Assembly: GCA_013397865.1 (NCBI GenBank)
Contig: VZTI01005041.1
Coordinates: 783,157 to 847,156 of the forward strand
Source of the DNA: Struthidea cinerea
Lineage: Eukaryota; Chordata; Aves; Passeriformes; Corcoracidae
Length of the DNA: 64,000 bases
Reading direction: 5' to 3'
Of the stretch, positions 36,303-51,200 are shown in pieces. Positions within the stretch are counted from its first letter, which is position 1, and the number at the start of each line of letters is the position of its first letter. The notes under the pieces were generated by a model. That model did not search any database. It saw nothing but the letters and a program-made list of their open reading frames with translations, and had not been told where the DNA came from. A program made the position numbers and the translations under genes.

Positions 36303-39300
36303 TCACCGCAGCCTCTAATAGGGACAGATTCATGCTCTTTCTTAAATACGAGGGGAGTAACAAAATCAACGAAATACCAGGGCATGATCTGGGGCTACTT
36401 TTCAGCTGGTTTGATCCCTACAGTTTGTGTGTGCCAAAGCTGGATTGTTCCTGGATTGGTTGGTTGCATGCAGAGAATAATGTGAAATGACATTTTTCTT
36501 CCCAGGCCGAGATGATTGCTGTCAGTGTCATAGTGATCTCCTGCATTTGTGTGCCTGCTTCCCCTCAGAACAAGTGCAAATGTTTTAACAAGTAAGTCAG
36601 AAGGACTCAGAAATGGAAGAAGGAGAGAGACAATAGGTAGGAATATTTGTAACAATGCTGGAGAATATCACAGTTAAGAAAGAAATGTTTAATGAAGAAG
36701 TTTAAAAAATCATTAAGGGAAAGGAAGAAAAAATGTGAACATGAAATATAAGGCAGTGTTTTTCTCATGTAAACCAGCCAAGAGTCTATTCAAAGGACCA
36801 CAGGAAGTTTGTCGACTTATTTTTTAATTGAGAACTAAAAGCTCAACAAATAAATGCAGTTTCACTGAAGTCTAGACTAAAGACACTACACTGCCTGAGA
36901 GGATTAAGTGGATAATCAAAAACATTTCGTGGTTTCTGCTGTTCCCAGAGACTAAAAGTAGGGACAGAGGAAAATGAGAGACGGCAAATGAGCCAAACTG
37001 AAAAACAACCCTCAAAAAACTGCAGAAAAATATGACTTTCCCATATCCAGTTAGAGGCCAATTGAAAGAGTCTAAGTGTTATGAAAGACAGAATACAAAC
37101 ACAGGATCTACAGCTATGAGCTGAAGTCCTTGTTTTTCTTTGTAGGAATATAAATAGAAGAGATTAATGCTCATTTAAGCAACTTTTTAATTTTAATATT
37201 TGACTCAGTACAACTCTTTGTGTTTTTAAAAATTATATTTAACAAATTGGAATGAGAAGACTAACTGATTCTACAATGCAATGCGATTATTTAATTATTT
37301 TGATAGAAAAATATAAAAGAAAGACCTGATCACCATATGGTTGGAGTGCAGAAGCTTTTATGGGATCATTAGTCTGGGATTTATTAGTCTGGAAAATTAG
37401 CTTTTGCATAACAATGCCTTAAACAGACTCAGCTTATAAATACCTTCTCAGGACCTAGATGTATATCAAGGTCACTTCAGATCAAGGTGTGTAATCATTA
37501 TCAAACCCAAAATACAGTTCTCTGGGATTTGGGTGTGAATGGCACTGCTGGTAGTACCAAATTTTATTGTAGACTACTTACTATATAAATTCTCATTTAA
37601 AAACCCAAACATGTCAGATTATCTTTCAGGACCCACATGCCACTCATTTGAGATAGAGGAGCAAGGTGTAAGTATATGGAATAGCGATCTGACAATTTAG
37701 ATAGCTTACTTTGGAAAAATACAGAGAGAGGCACTGGGAGAACAGAAGTGCTGTCCTAAGGAAGTGAATGCAAAAGCCTCTTGCTACCAGGAAACTATAT
37801 TTATAGAGTTTTGCCTGCAAGAGAACCCCCTGTGTTTAATTCTTCCCCAGTTGGACCTTGTAAAGAGATTTCTCAGCAAGGCTGGCAAAGCACAGTATTG
37901 CACCAATCACATCTGTTAGTCACAGGTGCTGAGCATTAGGTGACCACTGAGGTGAGAGTCTAAAACATCCATGAATCCGAATGAGAAAGCGAAATTGACT
38001 TCATATTTTTGTTGTTAGTCAGATTAATGATACCATACAATGAACCTCTCTAAGGTAAATAGAAATAAAAATTTAGGAAAAAGTGTACTTTTCACTTTCT
38101 AAATATTTACACATAGATTAATAATAAGGGAATCAGTAATTCTGTTTTGGTAGACACAACAACTCCAGAAAACTGTTAGCTTTGAGAATAAATTTACATT
38201 TATTTATTAGGACTTTATGGGCTTCTAGAGCTACGTATTACTGATATTCTCAATGTTCGGAAGGGATCTGCTTGGCCTGGTTTAATACCAGGCTCCTTCA
38301 TTAACCAAAGAACATGCATATATTTAAAATTAATTCCTGTTGATTGTTCTGTCTGTGGTTCTGCTGAATATTTGAATATGCTAATGAAATACAGATAAAA
38401 TACAGGTGATCCAGTAATAATACTGTTTTCTACAACAATGGTAAAATGTTCAAAGTCAATTTAAATACTGCCTGAAGTGTTTTGCTCAACTAAATAAGAT
38501 GAAGAAAATCTTCAATTTTCCACTAGGTGTCAGTCAATCTATTTCTTTGGTTAAATAGGCTCTGCAGAAGAAATTTGAGCGCAAAACGCTGATGCCAAGC
38601 TGCTATAAAAATAGTTACATTTTTTGTGACTACCAAACAGAGGTAATTGGAAAGAATGAGACCAAGTGGGTGACTTTTTAATTTTAATTCTGCCTCTATT
38701 TTTTTCATTTGCTTTACATTTTCCGTTTAACAGCAGTCAAGAAAACTCCCACAAACTCCAACCCTGATACTGCTCCAGGGAAACAGGGAAGAAGGAAGGA
38801 AGAGAAGGGGCAGGGTGGCATTGACTATGGAGACTCTGCTTGGTTATTTCATGTCGGTCCTGAGCCAGCAGCAGCAGGATTTGACCCTTTCAAGGGGAGG
38901 GTGCCTAAAACAGCAGAATCCAACAACTTTCAAGAAAGCTCCAAAGCATCAAGCCTTTGAACTGCCATTGCACTAAAAGGAAATGGCACCTTTCCCAGTG
39001 CAAGGCATGATAAGGCTCTTAGGAGTGCAGGAAGAGTGCAGAAACATCTGTGCAGGAAAAGAGAAGAGAAGATAGACACAGGGAGTGGAGTGTGCCAATA
39101 TGGATTTGAAAAGGGAAGCCAGACATAGCTCTTGCTAATGGTAGCCTTGGCCCCACGTTGCTGGTTATAATGGCAATTGAAGGTTACCGACTGCTTGTTT
39201 TGCCAGGCCTGGCCAGGATGGAGCTGCTGTGGGAAGGCAGCACCCAAAGAACCTACAGGAAAGGAACGGTCAGAAAAGTGATGGTGCACAGCAAGACATT

Positions 39301-39623
39301 TGCCAACTGGACAAAGTGAGCCAGGTACTGCTGCTTAAAGTACAAGAAGAAAGAAGGCAAGCATCTTCAATCTGGCTTCATAAAAACCAAAGAGCACCCA
39401 TGTGTGCACCCATGTCCCAGATACAGCATTTAGTGTAGTGCTTCACAGACACACCTGCTCTGAACAGGCTGCACGCATGTGGGCTGTGGCTTCTTAGGCT
39501 GTCTACTGCATCCCGGGTAGCTGTGTAAATCAGGACTGTTCATCCCTGAGGCTGTGTAAAACCATTACTCTGAGAGCTTCAAGAGTCCTTCTCTACCCCA
39601 GCCAAGTAAAGATTGTCAGGATA

Positions 39624-39643
39624 CCTATGGGAACCTATGGGAA
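39624..39643 (+). repeat. Short tandem duplication (10 bp x 2)
   Basis: cctatgggaa occurs twice in a row. Confidence 0.9.
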
Positions 39644-42480
39644 CAGCGATCTGAGATCGGACCAAGGGGCCGTGATATGAATGTCCAAGGTATCTGTTAA
39701 AAGAGAGCAGCAGTTTTCTGACACCAATTCAATTTATATCCCTTGTCTACCAGGGAAAGGGTTAAAGGCTGATTGTACTTGTGTAAGATGGAGCCCTCAC
39801 TGGAGGAATTGGTAAGCAATGTCCATAGGGACAGCAGGGGAGAGGGATTGTCTCCCCAGTCTGCCCAGAGAGCTGATTGGTTTTTCTTCGGGTCTGTGGC
39901 TGCTGGGCTGTGTGATCTGGGAGTTCAGAAACCAAAAAGGAACCACCAGTGTGGAATTTTATTGTCCAGCCTGTATTTTCTACACTGACACCAGAATGTC
40001 CTGTCATCTGTTTGGTATTTTGCAAGCTACTACTCTTGTGTGCTGGAGTGCCTCGTTTCACCGCAGTGCAGTTACCCCATTCACCCAGCCATTAGGCCAT
40101 TACAGTCATGGGAATGTTGCTGAAATAATCTGGTAGAGGAATTATGATGTATTTTAACACAGTTACTCTCCAAAATCTAAAACCTAGTTTATTGTGTGTT
40201 TTATTGCATCGCTCTTCTTTGTGGCTTAAGTATTGCTTATGGTACAACAGAGAGACACCTGAATCTTTTCATGAGTCTGTCTGTGCAATTTTACAAGACA
40301 CACAGAATGGGCAGACTCAATGGCAGCTACAAAAATCCTTCAGGCTTCCCAGTTTGCTCTTCTTCCCTCTGAAATACCCACAGCTGTATCTTACTTTACA
40401 TAACAAATGATGGAGTGCATCTACTGTGCCAGTGGTGGTTAGAAGAAAACCAACACCAATCCATGTTCCTCCTGCCAGTGTTGGAGCTGGCAGAGCAGCC
40501 AGAAGCAGCATGGCCTGGGAGCCCAGGAGGTACTTGGGTCACCACCTGGAAGAAGCAGCAGCTAGGCTTTGCAGGATGAACTGGGAACCACCTGTTCAAT
40601 GTCTCTGTGCTGTCCTTCATCAACCTTCTTCAGCCATGCTCATTCAGCTCAGCTTCCCTGCTTGGAAGATGAAAATAAAATCAGCTCATATTTTCACAAT
40701 GTGCTTTCAAGCTCCAACACTAGCAGCCTCATAGTTTAACTTCAGGGACCTGAAAAAGAATGTTAAAATTGTCTCGTGGTGCCTATGCTAGTGAAGTGAA
40801 GGGTAAGTTTGCCCTCTGGATGAGATATGGAAAGACTTTTTCTAGAAACATGTGATTTGGAAAATGTATATCAGTGTTTGCCAAGAAACATATTCATGTA
40901 CTCTTATTAATAGCAGATGTAGGCTAACAATTTTTAAAGTAATATATCTAATATAGGCTATGCTTTGGAGGTCACCAGAATTGCCTGCTGCCATCCTTCC
41001 ACTAAGCTGTAAGCCTCTGAAGAATTTGGCTGCAAGCCAGGAGGAGGTTGTTTTTCCTGGCATGGTAAATTTGGGAGGTTTAGAACCTGAATGTCACCTG
41101 TGTTTTAGGGAAGGCTCTTCCAGATGAGCTGGAGGCTCTACCTTAGTGATACTTTTCCCTCCATCCCCCAGATATTTAGCTAAGTTGTTTAGCTCTTGCA
41201 TACTTCTAATTTAAGTCTCATGCTTTTCTTCCTTTAGTCTGATGTGGTTCAAATCAAGCTCATACAAATCTTCCAGCCAAAAGGTTCTTAGAACTTATTC
41301 AGATGTGTTGGTTTGTTACAGTGCTGGGCTGGAGGAAGAAGCCAGTGGTCTCAGGATGAGCCAGGAGTGCCCATGGGATACTTCGCAACAGCCTTGCCAT
41401 GTGTGCCTTGGCCTATAACAAACCTGCACGAACCAAAATCTGACAACATTAGCTGATTCTGTTAAAATTGCATGTATTTGGTACTAGAATCAGTGCTGCT
41501 ATTACACTGTGTTCTCTTCCTGCTATTCACAAACATCCATGATTTCTAGCTCAGCTGTATTTTCCTCCCAGTTGACAGAAACCTTGGCTGTGAAGTGTGG
41601 GAATAAAACTTGGGATCTGCTGCAGTCAAGTTTTATTTTGCTGTTGAAATTCTCACCTCTGTGAAATCACTACAGAAAAATGTTTTTATTTATGATATTT
41701 TATTTATTTTCTATTTCTATGACACGTACTTTAGAAATGTAAGAACCCTCCTTTGTTTTTCTGTGTGTATCCAGCTCGTTCCCAAGAAACGGTGTGACTG
41801 CGTATTTGTTCGAGGTGGAGGCGTGAGGGAAGTGTTGGCTCCCAGTGCCTGCCCTCAGTTAAACACGTGGGAGCTCTGGCTTTCCATGTGTGGCTGCGCA
41901 GATACCTAAGTAAAACAGTTTCCTATAGAGGTCTTCAGGGCGGGGATTTCTCCTGCTGAGATGCTGGAATGGAAATGCTTGCTGGCTGTTTTCCTTTCAG
42001 GCTGGTGCTCCGTCCTTGTACAGCACAGCTTTCTAATAGCTGAATTCCAGTGCAACTCTGAAATGCTGAGCAGCTGAAAACCCAGCAAGTGCCTCTCACT
42101 CTAGGGACTGTTGGCCACTGGACAGAATTACTGATCCTTAATTACAGTGTCTGTACAGACAATGATCGGCCTGGAGCCATAATCAGATATAAAAAGGCTC
42201 TGAAACAAATCTATAGGCCAAGTTCTATATTTATGTAAAGCCCTGACAATTGGGAAGGCATGCCAACACAAGTTATTAATGCCAACATATTTTTATCATG
42301 TAAATGTGACTGTGTAGCTAGTGATGATCGGGGTTTCTGGATATGGCATTGCAGCCACACACACAAGAAGTTATTTCAGCCAGTTGGTTGCATTTGAGAG
42401 TGAATTTCATACTGACAGTTCTGTAGTGAAAGGAACTTACTATACTTGAGGAGACCAAGAAAGAAGCAGTTTTTCTCAGA

Positions 42481-42495
42481 TTTTTTTTTTTTTTT
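42481..42495 (+). repeat. T-run (15 nt)
   Basis: Homopolymer in intergenic DNA with no element body recognised nearby. Confidence 0.9.
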
Positions 42496-43911
42496 AACAA
42501 CTGCACTGATTTGGAGACTGTAATTCCCTGAGGAAGCTGTGTTCAGCTATAAATATACTCTGAGCTAGCTCAGTGGGTTTATCTGGACTGGGGCTAAGTT
42601 ATAGGTATTGCATTGGACTCTCAGAGGGGGCATATTTCTTATACTCTGTAGAACACTGATGGGTAATAATGACCAAGGGAAAGTCTGAGATACCTCTTAA
42701 CAAAAAGCTTCCTCCATCACTATTCTCAGTGTGAACCTCCCAACTGTCCCAGAGTGAACAGCTAGGGGACAATCAGCATCTTGAGGCAGAGTTTGTCTGC
42801 AGGGAAAGCAGAAGACGAAATAAGAGCTATGCTTCTTTGTTGTTGTACGTATCTGGTGCTAGATAACAAATCTTTTTATAAGTTAAACCTAAATAAAGCT
42901 GCCCACAATCTCCACCCTCGCTGGCTGTGCTGTTGGGTAGCAGGAGGAGAGACCTGGTAGGGGTAGATGTGCTTTTAGCTGGTAGCTGCCCCACCTGCAG
43001 GTAAGTTTCCTACATCAGAAGAGAGCAGTGAGGCAAATTAGGGAATTGGGGTGTGTAGATATCAGTCTGAAAAAAGAAAGTTAAAAACATTGCAGTGAGT
43101 GAGGTTTTGGAAGGAAACAAGTTAAACATACTTCATGTTGGCTCTCAGAGAGTAGTTCCCCAGAGGAGAGCTGCTGGCATGGAATGTTCTCTCCTGTGTT
43201 TCTCCCCTTTTTTAAAGGCAATACGAGAAGAATGTTAAATTTACCTGTTTAAAAAGCCTAATGAGGAGATCAGTATTGTCACTGTTCTTCTGAGGTCACA
43301 GCATGACCTTGAGGAAATTGATAGGTGACTATCCAAAGCACAGGATGAGGCAATTTGGAAAGGGTTGCCCAAACGGAGAGTGCCATCTGTGGAGCAGTAG
43401 GCCTAGGCTTATTCATATTTACCAAGAAAGAAAGTAGGTACTTTTCCACCCGTCATAGATGCATCACAGGAAATATGACAGCCAAAGAGATGAATGAAAG
43501 CCAGATTAATTTTTACTAGGCCTAGAAATACTGTGTTGAACAGTGGCTGGCTCCTCCTTGGGAAGCGTCCGTGTATGAGTCTCAAACACTTGGACAAGTG
43601 CAATCGGTAGGCAGCAGCTCCAGAGAGAGGCTGTGCTCTTGTAGCTTGGTCTCACTCCTGTTGAAAAGTGACCAGCTGCAATACTTGCCACCAGAAGCAA
43701 TGCAGAGTGAGGCAGCTGACTTCCCTGAAGACACCAGCTTTAGCCACGATTGGTAATGGCTGCTTTTCCAGGCTGGCAGAAGGGTATGTTCCACCAGTTT
43801 ATTGCTAGAGTGGGTCTCAGTTCACCAGGAGCAGGTGGGATGTGGTATAAGACACATGAGAAGCTACAGATTTCTTGCTCTTGGACAAAAACAGTCAAAT
43901 ATCTTAAAACA

Positions 43912-43933
43912 GATCGAGGTCTGATCGAGGTCT
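43912..43933 (+). repeat. Short tandem duplication (11 bp x 2)
   Basis: gatcgaggtct occurs twice in a row; a third, diverged copy (aatcaagttct) follows. Confidence 0.85.
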
Positions 43934-46434
43934 AATCAAGTTCTCCTCTTATCTCAGGCAGGGAAGCTTCTAGACAGTCCCTCCTCATACATAAACACAT
44001 GCAGTTTAGGGGAAAGTCTGGTTGTTCAGAACTTGAGCTCTCCAAGAGGGTGGTGACAGGCCCCTTACCTTGGAGCACTGCTGAACATGATGCAATCTAT
44101 AAGCACCTAGCCTGAGCTGTGCATACGCCTGTGAAAGGTTTTGTATCAGATCGGGGTGGGCAAAGAGAGAAGGAAATGACATACCAGGATCTGAGCCTGG
44201 CCTGATTGCAGTGCTGGATCTGGCAGGATGGAGAAAATGTCACAGGCAGACAAAACACACAAGCAGTGTAGAACTGATTGAAAAAGAGAGCTTTCAGGGT
44301 TTAACAGGAGGTTTGCAGAACAGAAAGTGGCCATAGAGAAAAGAGGAAGACTGCAATAGTGGAGAATGATCTCAGAAGCTGGTGTTGCTCAGCCCCGACT
44401 TCTCCTGCAGCATTCAACAGAGAGCAACCAGAATATTTTATCTGTGATTGGGAAGCATTTGGGGGTTGTTGGTGCTTTTGTGTAGTGTGCTTCTTTGAAT
44501 CACATACAGTATGCTTGATTAATAATCAAGATAAAGAAAGAAATCAGTATTTTTCAGCAGCTCCCTAGGAAGTGTTTCCTTACGAGGGACATCTCCTAAG
44601 ATATTCTCTGTTTCATGGCTTGAAACTACTGCAAACTATATGTATATATTCTTATCCCAGTTTATGATCCCCTGGAGCATAATAATGGGTACACAACAAT
44701 AATCTGATTCATTTAAAAATATTAATCCAATTTTTGCTTAATGGTACAAATCTGGGCACAACTGATAACAAAAACTTACAGCATCTTATCTCTTTAAGGA
44801 GATAGCTAAATGCAATGCCATTCATCACAGTGATAAGTAGTTCCTCAGGCACAAATACGCACCTATCGCAGGCCGTGCGTGATGCCGACCAGATACAGCT
44901 CTGTTTTCTGTCTGCCCTGCGTGGCACTATCGACAAAGAGCTGTGAGCAAGGGCAAAGCAATACACTCTCCGCAAATCCTTCGCAAGTGTTGGGGTTTGC
45001 TGTCCTATGAACTTCTCTGGCAAATTTTAAACAAAATCTAGGAATCTGCTTTAGCAGGAGAGTAGACTGCAAATAAGACTTCAGTCTTGCAATCAGCCCA
45101 GCATTTTGTTTGAAATTGGATTTCTTGTCTTTCAGTCAGGCTAAAGATGATGTCTGGGGAAAAGCAGCCCCAAGGTTGGCTGTGTTGAGAAGAGCCCTGC
45201 AGAGCAGAGGTCACCTGCAGCAGCCCAGGGGGTGTGGGGGTGATGCAGTGCTTGTGCTGCGCCATGATCCTACAGCAAGATGTTGTCTTTGTGACCCAGT
45301 GCTGGCTTCAGATTCTGTAACCACTTTAAGGTTACTGCTATGAATGTATGTTACCAGGGAAATGTGGAAATACTTAAAAAAATCTTACTCATAATCTTTT
45401 AAATGACAGTATTTTCTTTTTTTCTTTTATCCCCACGTTTATCTAAGCATTCTTTTAACCAGGTTTATCATCTCTGATATGTCGAAACTTGTTCCTGTGA
45501 TTAGTATGCAGCATTAAGGTTCAAATATTCTATTTGCATCTCTAGTTCAAAATCTTTTATGCTCTAGCTCTCCATCACAAAATGTAGCTGATAGCACATC
45601 TGTTTCATGTCTTGTCTATCAAAAGTAATTTGACTTAGAAATCCTCTGGAGTTGTGTATAGACAAGAAGCAGCTCAAAGGAAAATCTGTTCTCGGCTTGG
45701 CTTTTAGATATTTTTGTTTCAGCTTCTTGCGAAACTTGCACTTTCAATTTATGATTACTGAAGCAAAATAATAATATTTTTTTCCCCCTTGGTGTTCTGG
45801 GGAGGTCTAACTAGGGAAGGCAAGGCACAGAGGGCATAAAGTTCATATAGGAAAGCCGACTGAGGGACAGGCTTAAGCCATTCAAAGAGCCTGGGCTGAG
45901 TTCCTATTTATGCCAAAGGTTTTTGGATTATTCATTCATCTCTGAGGCTGGGGGAAAACCTGGCAGGGCAGTGGAACGTGGTGGGTGGGTAACCAAGTCC
46001 TACACAAAATGGAAAATGTTCATGCCCCAAATACTACTTCTCGGACCAGTTTCTGTAAGAATTAGGCAGAAGAGAAGGGCAGAGCAGAGTGAGCTAGTTT
46101 GTTTAGACACACAATGTTTGCCTTTATTTCTCTCTATCTTTTCTAAGGGCTGTGACGGCACTTCCTTCCTAGTTCATTTGTGTGGCTGCCTGAAAGGGAT
46201 ATGTCTAAATAGGGGTCAGAGCGACTGCAGGGCAGTTTGCTTGTTTGTTAAACAATATGGGAAGAAAACAGAGGCCATGAAGAATACTTCCCTCCCCTCT
46301 GTGCCCCAGGGAACATTCTTTATCAAATTTGGCAGCAACTCTTTCATCGCAAACCACTACACAGAGCGGCTGGCCCTGGAAACTGTTTTAGTCATTTAAC
46401 AGGATAGGAAGAGGAGGCAAAGGAAAGAAGTTTT

Positions 46435-46467
<33 letters not shown>

Positions 46468-46473
46468 GAAAAA
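46435..46473 (+). repeat. A-run followed by (AAAAG)n microsatellite
   Basis: Thirteen A followed by about five AAAAG units. It is purine-only on this strand and likely to vary in length. Confidence 0.9.
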
Positions 46474-47709
46474 TTGTATAAAGCCTCAGAGAAAATCTCT
46501 ACATCAGTAAGACAGAATGTTTCAACAGTAAAAAGTTTGTGGCAGTTTTCAAGGAATTAAAAACAAAGAGTATGATAAGCTTGACTTGTTACATGGTGCA
46601 TTATAAAAAAAGAGCGTAGTAAATATCATGTCATGTCCCTGATTGTGCTGCAGATCAATTTAAACAAGTGTTCTCTCTGACAGTGACCTTTGCAAGGCTG
46701 TTTGGACACCAACACAAGAAACTTCCTCAGGATTTTGTGAAAAATACGTCCAGAAGTAAGTCCAAGTGCCTAATGCAGAAATTAAAAATAACAGGAACTT
46801 TGAAACATCTATTTTTCTCCAAGCGCTGCAAAAAACTATTAGTGAATTGCAAATGTAGATTTTCAAATTATGAAATTCAAAATTATGAAAGTAATTACTT
46901 TTATAATACAGCTGACGGTGCCAGAAAACAGCTTGTTTTGCATTCTTTCCTCAGAAAATTTGGTGAGACTTTGAATCAGTGTCTCTAGCCTCTTTTCTAG
47001 CAGTAAACTGGGGATATGGTTCTATGCAAGCCTAAAACTTGAGATACTTAGATCTTCCCAGGGTCTGCTAGTTGCTTAGGTTTTTATCAAATACATGCCT
47101 AATAGTGTGTTAGTGTGTCAGCCATGACTGGCCTGCTTAAACCTCTGTGCTCATCAGCAGCAGGGCCTCTGAACTCCATCGCTGCTCTTGACATGTCATT
47201 CGCTCCCTCATCGATCTTGCCAGTAGGATGCTTGGGACATAGCTGCCCCTCCTTCCCCAGACCCATGTGTCTGTTGAAATGAACCTAGTTCAGCAGCTAC
47301 TCTGCCTGATCTTGTTAACAACTAACGTGACAAGGTGGGTGCTTTACCTAGAAGGTTATATGATAATTTTATACATAATCATTTATTCTTGTCTTAGGTT
47401 GGAAAGGCGGAGAAAGCAAATGTGAATGTAATTTCTTTTAGACTGTGGTTCAGATGTTAGCTAGAAAATCATGACTATTCTACTTGCTCAAGGTCATTCT
47501 TAAAAGGCCTTGAATGCAATTTAGTGTGTTTTCAGAGGTCTCCAAAGCCCGGTAAGGCAGCTTGCAGACCAAGCACTGTGCAGTGTTAGTGCTGCTGTGG
47601 GTACCGTTACAGTTCTGGAATTCATGAGCAGTTGTGATCTAAATGTTTCTACTTTAGTGAATACTTGCCCTGCATCATCAGGAGTATGTGTTTCTATGCT
47701 ACATCCCCC

Positions 47710-48252
47710 TGCGCTTGGCACTCGTGAAGGTTCGTCTCAAATAGTGTGTTCAGTTCTGGGCCCCTCACTGCAAGAAAGGAATTGAGGTGCTGGAGTGAGT
47801 CCAGAGAAGGGCAATGGAGCTGGTGAAGGGTCTGGAGCACAAGTCTTCTGAGAAGCGGTGAGGGAGCTGTGGTGATGTAGCCTGGACAAAAGGAGGCTCA
47901 GAAGGGACCTTATTGCTCTCTGCAAGTGCCTGAAAGGAGGCTGTAGTGAGGTGAGGGTCAGTCTTTTCTCCCAGGGAAAAAGTGACAGGACAAGAGGAAA
48001 TGCCCTCAAGTTGCTCCAGGGGAGGGTTGGATTGGATATTAGGAAAAATCTCTTTGTGGAAAGCATTGTCAAGCATTGGAACAGGCTGGCCAGGAAAGTG
48101 GTGGAGTTACCATCCCCAGAGTTATTTAAAAGATGTGTAAATGGGGCACTTGGGGCACAGGGTTTAACGGAGGGCTTGGCAGTGCTGAATTAATGGTTGT
48201 ACTCAACCATCTTTGATGTCTTTTCTGCCCAAATGGATTCCGTGGTTCTCTG
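47710..48252 (+). mobile_element. CR1 LINE, 5'-truncated copy
   Basis: About 540 nt aligns by eye along the whole 3' part of avian CR1. Landmarks are 'gtgttcagttctgggcccct', 'gtccagagaagggcaatgg', 'ggacaagaggaaatgccct', 'ttggatattaggaaaaatc' and 'ggaacaggctggccaggaa'. It ends in the terminal 'atctttgatgtctttt' and degenerate attct-like units. The reverse-transcriptase frame is broken, so it is a dead copy. Confidence 0.92.
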
Positions 48253-51200
48253 AGTGCTTTGAATTGATGAGGAGCATATCACAGAGGTGGGAGGCCCTTA
48301 GGGGAAGAGAATTGCTATCAGTTCTCACCATGGAAGATGTGAAGCATCCTCATCTGCTTTTCCCCTCACTGGGAAGGGAAAAATGTAGATGCTTCACTGT
48401 CGCTGAGGATTACAGGAGGCACCACCAGAGTTTTCCAGTCTCAGTAATTTGTATGTACTTCTCCCAGACTTAGATAATGGAGTAAAAGCACCTAAGTAGA
48501 AGGAGGGCAGGTGCCGCTTTCCACACACATTACCTTAATGAATTTACCAGTCTTTTTAAGAAGGTCTAGAAGGCTTTCAAAGCTCCTTTTCTGTGTATCT
48601 AAAAGCAGTTTTTCATTACTATTTGCTGAATGAAATTGTTCATAGGCAGAAAAGTTTTACCATTTTTTTCCTTTTACTTAAGTACGCATTTTAATGCAGT
48701 TCTAGCTTTGTAGGCATATCAGTGAGGTGTGATATTCAAAATCAATTTGGATTATTGCTTGTGTTATTGTCACAGTATGATTTACTACTTGTTTTATGCT
48801 TTGGAGGCTCTGATTGATAAATTGTGTAGGTGACAAAGGCTTCACTAAGAAGTGCAAAAGACCATGTGCGTTCTTCAGACATTCTATTGAGAGAGAGAAA
48901 TGAAAAGAGTACAGACTGCTAGAAATTATGAGTGTCAAAACAAATATTTTAGTATCTTTGCATAATTAGTATTCCTTTTCATATGTTTAAACACACTACT
49001 TAAAATATGCTCTATTGTACAACTTTCCCCAGAGTTTTGGGTAAAAAAGTAGCCTATTAACAACTTCACCAACCATACTGTCAGTGTTTCTACGAACTTG
49101 AATTACAGCCTAGCTGAAGATTACGTTTAACCAGCTCATAACAGTGCCTTGACTGAAATTTATTTTCTTTCAGCTGTTTTTGAAGAAAAGGCAAATACTT
49201 ACCAGATGACCTGCTTGTTTTGAATAGACCTGTCAGGCTGCTGTCACTAAACATGTTGGAAGTGTTTGGCCAAAACTTTAGAAGAACCATTCCTCTATTA
49301 CACACACCTTGCATGCCATCTTAGTCTGGGCTGTGTTATGAATATAACCTACTTCTGCCACTAGCTGGCTTATTTTAAAAAATGACAGTTCTCTCAAGTG
49401 ACACTCGAGTGTTTTCATTGATGTTACCCTTTATTGAAATTCCCATTTCATTTGCTAACAATCTTCCTATGTCTCTAATAAATGAAGGTATAAGCCCCCT
49501 CAAATCAGAGCCATCTCAGCTATTATCACCCTGTATACCAGCTTATAGCATGCTTATGCCATCATACCGTGGGAAAAGCTGTTTAATTTTCTTTCCCTGG
49601 AAAGCATACATAACTGCACCGGGCCTTTTAGCACTCTACCTTTTGAATATTTGAATAGCAGTATTCTTTCATTCACTGAGAATTCTGTTCCTAAGGGGCT
49701 TTTCCATTTTTAGTGTTATAAGGCCTTAAGAAATGTTTGTGTGGGTTAGGAGCAGCTGTGATATTTAGACCCACCACATCACCCTTTTATTACTTGAGCT
49801 AATGAAGTGACTAGCAGAACATGGGTACCTGGAAAAATATGCACAACACACTTGCTGTAGGTCTTTTTCTTCCTGTAGTAAGGAAAACCCCCTGAGCCTA
49901 TGGAAGAATGTATTTGCTTCCCTCTATGATGGGGAAATCATGCTTATCAGTTGTAGATCTTTCTGGGTTTTGAGTAAAAGTTAGAAAGGCAAAGAGGTCT
50001 CCCAGTTGTGTGGTAACCTCCCCATGCTGATCTTCATGCTCTTGGCCAATACCACGGCATTGCGTCTTCTAATTCAAGTGAAAGTCCACTTCAATGAAAT
50101 GTAAGCAAACTGCACTCCACAACCTCCAATGTAATTCCTAGAGAAAGACTTGTTCATTAGCAACTTCCAAAAAATTGAGATATTTTATTTTTGACACCAG
50201 ATTTTTTCTCGCTCAGCAAGGCAGCGCTGACACTTCTTAAAGGTCAAAACTGGTAGTCTGTAAGTCCTGTAATCTTGGCAAATAACGAAGAGAGGACCTT
50301 TGTTACATCTTTGAGATGCTTTATGGATACTAGGAAGCAATGATTCTAGAGTTAGAGCACGCGCAGTTTTAAGTCACTTATGCTTTTGCTGCTTCTCAGG
50401 GAGAGATTGTCCCACAGCCTCAAAGACCTCTTGCTGTGTGGCAAATGCCTTTTCCTTTCCTTCTGCCTCACATTTTCCATTAACGAATTTTTATCCCAAC
50501 TTGTACACCCACTCAGCTAGTTTGAACTCTTCTGCTGTGTTTTTATGACCTTCCAGTGCTAGTAGACATTTACTACGTCCCTCATGTCTAGTGGCCAGAC
50601 TGCGTCTTGAATCTCTCTCTATAAATGTGCCCCTTCACTGCCTTAATCTCTTTTGATGGAATTTTTTCTTTGAATTCTTTCTCACGCTACACTGCATTTT
50701 ACTGTCCCTGGATTCAGCCTTCAAGTTCATTTCTTGCAAGCACTCTGGGCACCTCAGAATATACAGGAAAATACAGTAGGATGGTGCAAAGGAGAGGAGA
50801 AATATAGCAAGCCTCAAGAGCTTGGGAGAGTGCTCAATGCAAAAGGCACATGTGTGCAAGCATTGCATATTAGCATCAGATCTTCACCTTAATCTCTTTT
50901 GCTATGAATTAAACATTTTAGAAGTTGATACGTTTCCTTGCGAGAGAAATAAAATAGTACTGGGTTGACAGATGAGAAATAGATGAAAGTAACTTTTCAG
51001 AGACACAGTCAAGGGCTGTATTGAGAAGTTATAGTATAACAGAGATGAAGGAATTAGCATTTTTAAATACATTGCTCTGTTAAAACAGTATCGTGTTTTC
51101 ATTCCTTATGATTGTAGGATGCTGCTTCCAGCACTTAACAGATTTGTGTGTAACAGTTACTTTTCATTTGCCTTAAGTGAAAATATCCACCTTTTGTAAT

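Noticed and set aside
45923..46399. 158-codon open frame, the longest in the intergenic region
   Set aside because: It starts at TTG, resembles no known protein, and lacks splice or promoter context. A chance frame is likely.
47737..48193. Several 80-111-codon frames on both strands
   Set aside because: All fall inside the CR1 copy. They are pieces or antisense of a dead retroposon.
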